This document shows positions 1 through 5,749 of a stretch of DNA of 8,156 nucleotides, in pieces (position 1 is the first letter of the stretch; the number at the start of each line of letters is the position of its first letter). The notes under the pieces are model-generated. The model was not told the origin of the DNA and did not search any database. It worked only from the letters and a program-made list of their open reading frames with translations. Position numbers and translations under genes: made by a program. The stretch spans positions 1-8,156 of the forward strand of contig CAJLVH010000082.1 of NCBI GenBank assembly GCA_905210055.1, given 5' to 3'. Source of the stretch: an uncultured Enorma sp. (GTDB taxonomy: Bacteria > Actinomycetota > Coriobacteriia > Coriobacteriales > Coriobacteriaceae).

Positions 1-165
1 GGGGACGGGGGTTATTGGCTGGGCGGCGGCGGGCGCTGGCTGAAGCGGCGATCCCGCGTGGTCACATGTGGCCGAAAAAGAGGATTTCACCAAGAGCAGG
101 GTGCTTGCGCCTGCGGGCTCGGGCATAATACAGCCTGTTGACCAATAAGAAAGGGGTACCTTCGC
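1..165 (+). promoter_or_regulatory. Upstream region of the HAD gene with a -10-like box and RBS
   Basis: The sequence shows AAGGGG at 151-156, nine bases before the ATG at 166, which is a good ribosome binding site. CATAAT at 124-129 resembles a -10 box and matches the CATAAT boxes at 7006 and 7135. I see no convincing -35 at 16-18 bases upstream (102-107 is TGCTTG), so the promoter call is weak. CACATGTG at 63-70 is a perfect 8-bp palindrome of unknown meaning. Bases 1-43 can be read in frame 2 as the last 13 codons of an upstream gene (ending GWAAAGAG, then TGA at 41-43), but this is too short to support. Confidence 0.35.
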
Positions 166-944
166 ATGGGCGAGGCACGGAGCATCCTGTTTTTTGACGT
201 GGATGGAACCATCATCTGGCATAAGCCGGGCGGCGACGTTGCGGAAACCGTTGCGAACGCGCGCCCGAGCGAGGCTGTGACGCAGGCCTTCCACGAGCTG
301 CGCAAGCGCGGTCATCTGGCGTTTATCTGCACGGGCAGGCCGCTCGCGCTCATTGCCGAGTCGCTGCTAGCGCTCGAGTCGTTGTTGTACTCGTGCAGCT
401 CATCCACGATGAGGCCGTCGAGCCTGCCCACACGGTGCGCGTGCTGGGGTGCGCGGAGTCGTGTGGCATTCCGGTGCTGCTGGAAGCGACAGCCGGAGAC
501 GTAGCGTATGCCGTCAACGGTGCGACGTACGGCGAGGGCGCGGCGGAGCTGGTCGTGCACTCGGTGGACGAACTGCGCGCGCACACGGATATGCGGTTCA
601 CGAAATTCGTCACGTACACGAGCGACCTCGAGGCACTGAAGAGCGTCGACCCGGCGTTTTTCGACGCGAACTTCGACTTCTTCGATCTGGGTCTGGGAAT
701 TTGCGAGTTCACTGCGAAGGGCGTGGACAAGGGCTACGGCGTGCGGCGCGCGCTCGAAAGCCTGGGCTGTGGCATTGAAGGCACGTTCGCGTTCGGCGAC
801 TCCCTGCCGATGGCCGGTGCCGTGGAGACGTTCGTCGCGATGGGCAACGCCATGCCCGCGGTGAAGGCGCGCGCCGCCTACGTGACGAGCTCCGTGCAAG
901 ATGACGGCGTGGTGAGCGCGCTCGAGCATTTCGGCTTGATATAG
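166..944 (+). pseudogene. Cof-type HAD-superfamily phosphatase, frameshifted
   Basis: The family are cytoplasmic Mg-dependent phosphatases of sugar phosphates or cofactors (HAD subfamily IIB). The first frame (166 onward) has motif I, FFDVDGT, at residues 9-15 and motif II, ICTGRP, just before the break. After about base 375 this frame becomes nonsense and stops at 502-504. The homologous sequence continues in the frame ending at TAG 942-944, recognisable from about 390 (QLIHDEAVEP) through YAVNGATYGEG, the motif III lysine region (KGVDKG) and motif IV (FGDS...VAMGNA). Going from the first frame to the second needs one missing base, or 1+3n missing bases. The usual segment after motif II (typically FDG, then an N/CG turn) is also absent, so a deletion of some tens of bases is more likely than a single-base slip. 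Motif IV reads GDSLPM at 795-812, whereas the family usually has GDSLNDxPM or similar. The Asp that binds Mg is therefore missing as well. Two lesions argue for a decayed gene rather than a sequencing error. The start is ATG 166, with AAGGGG nine bases upstream. Confidence 0.75.
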
Positions 945-964
945 CGGAGCGACGCGGCACCGTG

Positions 965-1002
965 ATGGCGGCGACGCCGCGTTGCTGTTGCTGTGCCGCC
1001 AT
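965..1002 (+). other. Hairpin downstream of the HAD pseudogene
   Basis: ATGGCGGC at 965-972 pairs with GCCGCCAT at 995-1002, an 8-bp perfect stem with a 22-nt loop. It lies 21 bases past the HAD stop. No T-tract follows on the + strand, so it is not a standard intrinsic terminator. It may be a leftover or weak terminator for the + strand, or chance in GC-rich DNA. Confidence 0.25.
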
Positions 1003-1016
1003 TGCGTAAGCGTACG

Positions 1017-1051
1017 AAAACGCCCCTGCAAGGGTGATCCTTGCAGGGGCG
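1017..1051 (-). terminator. Intrinsic terminator of the MarR-ABC operon
   Basis: The arms CGCCCCTGCAAGG (1021-1033) and its exact complement (1039-1051) form a perfect 13-bp stem with a 5-nt loop. Read on the - strand, the stem is followed at once by TTTT (1020-1017). It lies 33 bases past the stop codon of the second ABC gene. On the + strand there is no T-run after the stem, so it works mainly for the leftward operon, although the stem could also hinder readthrough from the convergent HAD gene. Confidence 0.85.
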
Positions 1052-1084
1052 CGTCGTTACAGCGGCGTTCTTCGGCTGCTCGAC

Positions 1085-3046
1085 CTACTCGAGCTCGAAC
1101 GCTCCTGTGTAGAGCTGGTAGTACACGCCGCGCTTCGCGATGAGCTCGTCGTGGCTACCGCGCTCGATGATGCGGCCGTGATCGAGTACGATGATCGCGT
1201 CGGAGTTGCGTACGGTGGAGAGGCGGTGCGCGATAACGAACGTGGTGCGCCCGTTCATGAGCGCATCCATGCCCTTCTGCACAATCGCCTCGGTGCGCGT
1301 GTCGATGGACGATGTCGCCTCGTCGAGGATCATGACCGGCGGATCCGCCACCGCGGCGCGCGAGATCGAGAGCAGCTGGCGCTGACCCTGGGAGAGGTTC
1401 GAACCGTTGTCCGTGAGCATGGTGTTGTAGCCCTCGGGCAGGCGCTCGATGAAGCCGTGCGCGCCGGCGAGCTTCGCGGCGGCGATGCACTCCTCGTCCG
1501 TGGCGTCGAGGCGACCGTAGCGGATGTTGTCCATCACGGTGCCGGTGAACAGGTTCACGTCCTGCAGCACCATGCCGAGCGAACGACGCAGGTCGTCCTT
1601 CTTAATCTTGTTGATGTTGATGCCGTCGTAGCGGATCTTGCCGTCGGCGATGTCGTAGAAACGGTTGATGAGGTTCGTGATCGTGGTCTTGCCCGCGCCG
1701 GTGGCGCCCACGAACGCGATCTTTTGGCCGGGTTCCGCCCACACGCTTACATCGTGCAGCACGGTGTGCCCGGGCTCGTAGCCGAAGTCCACGTGGTTCA
1801 GGCGCACGTCGCCCTGAAGCGGCACGAGCTCAACGCTGCCGTCGTGATGCGGCCACTTCCATGCCCAGCGGCCGGTGCGCTTGTTGCACTCCACGAGCTC
1901 GCCGTCCTGCATGCGGGTGTTCACGAGCGTCACGTAGCCCTCATCGGCTTCGGGCTCCTCGTCGAGCAGCTCGAAGATGCGCTCGGCGCCGGCGAGGCCC
2001 ATGACTACCGCGTTAATTTGCTGTGAGATCTGGCCGATCTGGCCGGCGAACTGCTTGGTCATGTTGAGGAACGGCACCGTGACCGCGATGGAGAAGGCGA
2101 GGCCGGAAATCGAGAGGTTCGGCACGCCGAGCTCGATGAACACGCCTCCCATGAGCGCCACGATGACGTACATGAGGTTGCCGAGGTTCATGAGGATGGG
2201 GCCGAGCGTGTTGGAGTACATGTTCGCCGCGCGCGCCGCCTGGAAAAGCGCCTCGTTGCGCACGTCGAAGTCATCTTGCGCCGCATCCTCGTGGCAGAAG
2301 ACCTTCACGACGCGCTGGCCGTTCATGATCTCTTCCACATGGCCCTCGACGATGCCGATCTCGCGCTGCTGCGCCACGAAGTTCTTCGCAGAGCGGCCGC
2401 CGAGCTGCTTGGTCACATACGACATGAACAGCACGCCCGCCACGATGATGATGCACATCCACACGCTGTAGTACAGCATGACGCAGATCACGGAGATGCA
2501 GGTCACGATCGTGAGCGTGATGTTCGGCAGCGACTGGCCGATCATCTGGCGCAGCGCGTCGATGTCGTTGGTGTAGTGGCTCATGATGTCGCCGCGCTGA
2601 TGCGTGTCGAAGAAGCGGATGGGAAGATCCTGCATGTGGTCGAAGACCTTCTCGCGGAACTTCTCGAGTGAGCCCTGCGTGACGACGGCCATAATGCGGT
2701 TCCACGTGAAGCTGAGCGTGAGCGACACGGCGTAGATGCAGATGAGCGTGAGCACGATGGAGCGGATGGGGCCGGATGCGCTCGCCCAGTCGCCGGATTC
2801 CCACGTGGCGGTCACAACCTCGAGGGCACGCTGCATGAAGGTTGCGGGCAGCGCCGAGAGGATGGAGTTGGTCACCAAGCAGCAGAAGACGAGCGGCAGC
2901 AGCTTGGGATAGAACGAGAACAGGGTGCGCAAGAGGCGGATGAGCGTCTTACCCTTGCCGCCCTTGGGCTTCACCGGAGCCTTGCTACGGCCAGCGACGT
3001 TCTGACGGTTGGCCTCGTATTGTTCGCGTGCGTCGTTAGCGGGCAT
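1085..3046 (-). CDS. ABC exporter half-transporter, catalytically complete subunit
   Basis: This 653-aa membrane protein has a transmembrane half (about residues 35-350, six helices expected) fused to an ATPase domain (about 415-650), the type IV exporter architecture. Walker A is GATGAGKTT (K453), Walker B is VMILDEATSSID with the catalytic Glu at 576, and the switch His is at 607 in IAHRLST. These are all canonical. The signature motif, however, is LSQGQ (551-555) rather than LSGGQ. In heterodimeric exporters such as BmrCD, LmrCD or TM287/288 this pattern marks the subunit that supplies the catalytic Walker motifs. Its partner is the upstream gene. A Trp-rich insertion (about 367-415, containing RWAWKWP) sits between the membrane half and the ATPase core. 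The start is ATG 3046, because AAGGAGG lies eight bases upstream. The reading frame stays open further upstream, to an in-frame codon at 3118, but without a comparable RBS. It overlaps the previous gene by 11 nt. The substrate cannot be read from sequence; drugs, peptides or lipids are all possible. Confidence 0.93.
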   Translation of the reverse strand: MPANDAREQYEANRQNVAGRSKAPVKPKGGKGKTLIRLLRTLFSFYPKLLPLVFCCLVTNSILSALPATFMQRALEVVTATWESGDWASASGPIRSIVLTLICIYAVSLTLSFTWNRIMAVVTQGSLEKFREKVFDHMQDLPIRFFDTHQRGDIMSHYTNDIDALRQMIGQSLPNITLTIVTCISVICVMLYYSVWMCIIIVAGVLFMSYVTKQLGGRSAKNFVAQQREIGIVEGHVEEIMNGQRVVKVFCHEDAAQDDFDVRNEALFQAARAANMYSNTLGPILMNLGNLMYVIVALMGGVFIELGVPNLSISGLAFSIAVTVPFLNMTKQFAGQIGQISQQINAVVMGLAGAERIFELLDEEPEADEGYVTLVNTRMQDGELVECNKRTGRWAWKWPHHDGSVELVPLQGDVRLNHVDFGYEPGHTVLHDVSVWAEPGQKIAFVGATGAGKTTITNLINRFYDIADGKIRYDGININKIKKDDLRRSLGMVLQDVNLFTGTVMDNIRYGRLDATDEECIAAAKLAGAHGFIERLPEGYNTMLTDNGSNLSQGQRQLLSISRAAVADPPVMILDEATSSIDTRTEAIVQKGMDALMNGRTTFVIAHRLSTVRNSDAIIVLDHGRIIERGSHDELIAKRGVYYQLYTGAFELE

Positions 3047-4853
3047 CGGCGGCACCTCCTTCCTGGGTCGCGACATCTTGGGAGGGAGCCTCCGCGGGTG
3101 CGGACGCGGCCTCGGCATCTTCCTCGCTCATGCGGTTCTGGCTCTGGTAGGTGTCGCGGTAGATGTCGCAGGTCTGCATGAGCTCGTCGTGCGTGCCCAG
3201 GCCGGCGATATGACCGTTGTCGAGCACGAGGATGCGGTCCGCATGCTCCACGGAGCTCGTGCGCTGCGCGATGATGATCTTCGTGGTCTCGGGCAGGTAC
3301 TGCGCCAGGCCCTCGCGGATGAGCGCGTCGGTCTTGGTGTCCACGGCGCTCGTCGAGTCGTCGAGGATGAGCACCTTCGGGTGCTTCAGCAGCGCGCGGG
3401 CGATGCACAGGCGCTGCTTCTGACCGCCGGAGACGTTCGTGCCGCCCTGTTCGATGTATGTGTCGTACTTCTTGGGGAAGCCCTGGACGAACTCATCGGC
3501 CTGCGCGAGTTCGCACACTTCCTTGATCTCGTCGTCCGTGGCGTCTTCCTTGCCCCAGCGCAGGTTTTCCTTGATGGTGCCGGAGAACAGCACGTTTTTC
3601 TGCAGCACCACAGCGACGTTGTTGCGCAGGTACTCGAGATCGTAGTCGCGCACGTCCACGCCGCCGACGCGCACGGAGCCCTCCGTCACATCGTACAGGC
3701 GGCTAATGAGGTTCACGAGCGAGGTCTTCGCCGAACCGGTGCCGCCCATGATGCCGATGGTCTCGCCGCTCTTGATGTGCAGGTCGATCTCGGCGAGCGC
3801 GCGGTGCTCGGCTTTCTCGGAATACTTGAACGTCACGTTGTCGAAGTCGATCGAGCCGTCCTTCATATAGGTGACCGGGTGCTCCGGGTTCTTGATGGTG
3901 GGCTCGGTCTCAATGACCTCCACGATACGCTCGGCGCTCTCCTGCGCCATGGTGATCATGGCGAAGACCATCGACACCATCATGAGCGCCATGAGGATCA
4001 TGAAGCCGTAGGTGGTGAGGGCGCTGAACTGGCCGACGTTCATGAGGGCGCCCTGGCTGGAGATGATGAGGTAGCTGCCGAACTGGATGACGATGACGAA
4101 CACCGCATTCACCGAGAAGTTCATCATGGGGTTGTTGAGGGCGAGGATCTTCTCGGCGCGGGTGAAGTCGGCGCACACGTCTTGCGCAGCGCGGCCGAAC
4201 TTCTGCTTCTCATACTCCTGGCGCACGTAGCTCTTCACGTCGCGCATGCCGGTGACGTTCTCCTCGATGGACTCGTTGAGCGCGTCGTACTTGCGGAACA
4301 CAGCGCGGAAGATGGGGTGCACGGTGCGCACGACCTTGAAGAGGCCGAAGCCCAGCAGCGGAACGATGATCACGAACACGGCGGCCAAGGGGCCGGCCAT
4401 GATGAAGGCCATGACGATGCCGCAGATGAGCAGCATCGGGCAGCGCACAGCGGTGCGGATGATCATCATGTAGGCGAGCTGCACGTTCGTGACGTCCGTG
4501 GTGAGGCGCGTGACAAGCGAGGAGCTCGAGAACTGGTCGATGTTGGCGAAGCTGAAGCGCTGGACCGCAGCGAAGACGTCGTGGCGCAGATTCTTCGCGA
4601 AGCCGCAGCTCGCCTGGCTGCAGGTGATGCCCGCGCCGATGCCGAACGCCAGCGACGCGAGTGCCATGCCCACGAGCACGCCGGCGTATGGCAAGAGCTG
4701 CCCCAGCGTCGCGCCGGCCTGGATGGCGTTGATGAGCTTTGCCGTCACGAAGGGGATGGCCACCTCCATAACGACTTCGCCGAGCACGATGATCGGCGTC
4801 GCCACGGCGGCACGCCGGTACTCGCGGATGCTTGCCATGAGCGTTTTGATCAT
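3036..4853 (-). CDS. ABC exporter half-transporter, degenerate-site subunit
   Basis: This 605-aa protein has an N-terminal transmembrane half (about residues 15-310) and a C-terminal ATPase domain (about 340-575). Three catalytic elements depart from consensus. Walker A is GGTGSAKT (370-377), with Ala in place of Gly before K376. Walker B is VLILDDSTSAVD, with Asp499 where the catalytic Glu belongs. The switch His is Gln530 (IAQRTSS). Its signature motif, VSGGQ (474-478), is intact. It should therefore bind ATP without hydrolysing it well, while completing the active site of its partner. The last 30 or so residues form an Ala/Glu-rich, probably disordered tail. The start is ATG 4853, with GGGAGGA six bases upstream. 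The ATG overlaps the stop of the MarR gene as ATGA, so translation is probably coupled. A TTG 15 bases upstream is in frame but lies within the RBS. Confidence 0.93.
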   Translation of the reverse strand: MIKTLMASIREYRRAAVATPIIVLGEVVMEVAIPFVTAKLINAIQAGATLGQLLPYAGVLVGMALASLAFGIGAGITCSQASCGFAKNLRHDVFAAVQRFSFANIDQFSSSSLVTRLTTDVTNVQLAYMMIIRTAVRCPMLLICGIVMAFIMAGPLAAVFVIIVPLLGFGLFKVVRTVHPIFRAVFRKYDALNESIEENVTGMRDVKSYVRQEYEKQKFGRAAQDVCADFTRAEKILALNNPMMNFSVNAVFVIVIQFGSYLIISSQGALMNVGQFSALTTYGFMILMALMMVSMVFAMITMAQESAERIVEVIETEPTIKNPEHPVTYMKDGSIDFDNVTFKYSEKAEHRALAEIDLHIKSGETIGIMGGTGSAKTSLVNLISRLYDVTEGSVRVGGVDVRDYDLEYLRNNVAVVLQKNVLFSGTIKENLRWGKEDATDDEIKEVCELAQADEFVQGFPKKYDTYIEQGGTNVSGGQKQRLCIARALLKHPKVLILDDSTSAVDTKTDALIREGLAQYLPETTKIIIAQRTSSVEHADRILVLDNGHIAGLGTHDELMQTCDIYRDTYQSQNRMSEEDAEAASAPAEAPSQDVATQEGGAADAR

Positions 4854-5404
4854 GCAAGTTCCTCCCAACGGTTACGGATCTTTTCGAGTAGGGCGATGAA
4901 CTCGTCTTGTTCCTCATCGGTTAGGTTCGAGAATGCCTGCTCACGGAAGCTTCTGCGCGCCTCGATGGCACGCTGGGCCTCCTGCATCCCCGCTTCGGTG
5001 AGGCGGACGGTGAGGGCACGGCGATCGCGTGGGTCGCGCGTGCGCTCGATGAGGCCGGCAGCTTCGATTTTCGCGAGGATCTCGGAGAGCGAGCCCGCTT
5101 TGAGTTCGAACTGGCCGCCGAGTTCGAGTTGCGACATGCTGCCACCGGCGCGGTGGAGTTTGCACAGGATGGGCTCGCGACCAGAACGGCCGCCGCCGTG
5201 GAAGTGCAGGTAGTGGCCGCAGTAGCCAAGACCACGCAGGATGCGCTCCGCGCGCGACGGCTCTCCTGCTTCCGTGCCTGCGGCCGAGGCGGGATGCTCG
5301 GCGGATTCAGCGCGGCTTGCAGAATCGGGCTGCTCGGCTGTGGTGCCGCTATACTCCCGGTCGCCCTCTTCGGCGGGCTGCTCATCAGGCAGATGATTTC
5401 CCAT
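4850..5404 (-). CDS. MarR-family transcriptional regulator
   Basis: This 184-aa protein carries a winged helix-turn-helix domain at about residues 73-142. SMSQLELGGQFELKAGSLSE (89-108) covers the recognition region, and RDPRDRRALTVRL (123-135) is the typical MarR wing with its Asp-Arg pattern. The C-terminal segment (about 143-184) is the expected dimerisation helix. The first 50 residues are unusual: Glu/Ala/Ser/Pro-rich and probably disordered. A Cys/His-rich stretch, YCGHYLHFHGGG (61-72), and Cys81 follow. This protein most likely represses the two downstream exporter genes and itself, releasing DNA when it binds a drug-like ligand; that role is inferred from context. The start is ATG 5404, with AAGGAGG (5422-5416) upstream at a long 11-nt spacing. 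GGAG within this RBS can pair with CTCC just before the ATG, giving a weak hairpin. The stop overlaps the next gene's start (ATGA). Confidence 0.9.
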   Translation of the reverse strand: MGNHLPDEQPAEEGDREYSGTTAEQPDSASRAESAEHPASAAGTEAGEPSRAERILRGLGYCGHYLHFHGGGRSGREPILCKLHRAGGSMSQLELGGQFELKAGSLSEILAKIEAAGLIERTRDPRDRRALTVRLTEAGMQEAQRAIEARRSFREQAFSNLTDEEQDEFIALLEKIRNRWEELA

Positions 5405-5431
5405 GGAGTTCGTAACCTCCTTCAATCGTAT

Positions 5432-5451
5432 AGGTACCTAATTATTAATTT
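5432..5451 (-). promoter_or_regulatory. Candidate MarR operator A (downstream of the start site)
   Basis: TAGGTACCTA (5431-5440) is a perfect 10-bp palindrome followed by an AT-rich tail. The 20 bases from 5432 match operator candidate B at 17 of 20 positions in the same orientation. The site lies between the predicted transcription start and the MarR RBS, where a bound repressor would block transcription. The MarR assignment is inferred from position and palindromy. Confidence 0.55.
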
Positions 5452-5461
5452 GCGCCTGAAT

Positions 5462-5489
5462 AGGCTACTACTGGGCGTATAGATGTCAA
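5462..5489 (-). promoter_or_regulatory. Promoter of the MarR-ABC-ABC operon
   Basis: On the - strand, a perfect TTGACA -35 (5489-5484) is followed after 16 bases by TAGCCT (5467-5462), which keeps the three most conserved -10 bases (T, A and the final T). Transcription would start near 5455, about 50 bases before the MarR ATG. The two GGTACC-centred repeats flank this promoter, one abutting the -35 and one just past the start. Confidence 0.6.
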
Positions 5490-5508
5490 GGTACCAAAGT
5501 AATAATTT
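5489..5508 (-). promoter_or_regulatory. Candidate MarR operator B (abuts the -35)
   Basis: AGGTACC, then AAAGTAATAATTT: 17 of 20 bases are identical to the repeat at 5432-5451, in the same orientation and 57 bases away. It overlaps the -35 hexamer by one base. The core GGTACC is palindromic but its flanks are less symmetric than in site A, so it may be the weaker site. Confidence 0.5.
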
Positions 5509-5553
5509 CGCATTCATTTCATTCCGTGAGCTCAGTCATGCATTTCCAGCTCC

Positions 5554-5583
5554 TTGGCTCGCGAATCGTTACGTGCTAAAAAT
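5554..5583 (+). promoter_or_regulatory. Weak candidate rightward promoter running into the palindrome
   Basis: TTGGCT (5554-5559), a 17-base spacer and TAAAAAT (5577-5583) give four of six matches at each hexamer. The -10 lies in the left arm of the inverted repeat. RNA started here (near 5590) would begin in the stem and meet the T-run at 5637-5642, suggesting an attenuated leader or a very short RNA. This rests on motif matching only. Confidence 0.25.
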
Positions 5584-5650
5584 GCCGAAACCGTCACGAA
5601 GGCGAGTGAATTCATGTCTTCGTGACGGTTTGGGCAATTTTTAGCAACGA
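5566..5650. repeat. 85-bp near-perfect inverted repeat, terminator-like, between divergent genes
   Basis: The core stem AAACCGTCACGAAG (5588-5601) pairs perfectly over 14 bp with 5618-5631 around a 16-nt loop that contains GAATTC. The pairing continues outward past a G/G mismatch through GCC/GGC, a one-base bulge and GCTAAAAA (5575-5582) with TTTTTAGC (5638-5645). After four unpaired bases, TCGTT (5566-5570) pairs with AACGA (5646-5650). Both strands carry a T-run after the stem, so it could terminate transcription in both directions. Its position between divergently transcribed genes makes a simple end-of-gene terminator unlikely. Alternatives are a leader attenuator for the aminotransferase, a barrier between the two promoters, the end of a small RNA, or a dispersed palindromic element (REP or MITE type). 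Confidence 0.8.
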
Positions 5651-5694
5651 GGATGGTTAAAGGTTGGGAAGGAGCCCGTGATGGCGCGCGAATT

Positions 5695-5703
5695 TGTTAC
5701 GAT
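5695..5703 (+). promoter_or_regulatory. Extended -10 candidate for the aminotransferase
   Basis: TGTTACGAT has the TGn extension in front of the -10-like TACGAT. No good -35 is seen at the correct distance, which extended -10 promoters can tolerate. A start near 5710 would give a 40-nt leader holding the GAGGAG site before ATG 5750, and would bypass the upstream palindrome. Confidence 0.35.
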
Positions 5704-5749
5704 GGCCCCAGCAAAACACGCAGGCGACAACACGGAATTGAGGAGCAGC

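Noticed and set aside
1..43. Possible C-terminal end of an upstream gene in frame 2 (ends with TGA at 41-43)
   Set aside because: Thirteen codons of Gly/Ala-rich sequence cannot be told from chance, and the other frames are also open here.
61..70. GTCACATGTG also occurs at 7492-7501
   Set aside because: The second copy lies inside the PHP coding sequence, where its codons fit the protein. A shared 10-mer with a palindromic core is expected by chance.
1034..2026. 330-codon open frame on the + strand opposite the second ABC gene
   Set aside because: It starts inside the terminator hairpin and mirrors ATPase-domain codons on the other strand, with low-complexity composition. It is a shadow.
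3009..5213. 734-codon open frame on the + strand, opposite the ABC and MarR genes
   Set aside because: It is extremely His/Ala/Val/Asp/Arg-rich with no family features and lies wholly antisense to well-recognised ABC and MarR coding sequence. Long antisense frames are common in GC-rich genes.
5483..5644. 53-codon + strand frame through the divergent region
   Set aside because: Its ATG lies at the edge of the MarR -35 with no RBS, and the frame runs through the palindrome, so it is most likely fortuitous.
5575..5645. Ordinary terminator for the MarR operon or the aminotransferase
   Set aside because: Both genes start, rather than end, next to it, so a plain end-of-gene role does not fit. It was kept as an unexplained palindrome instead.
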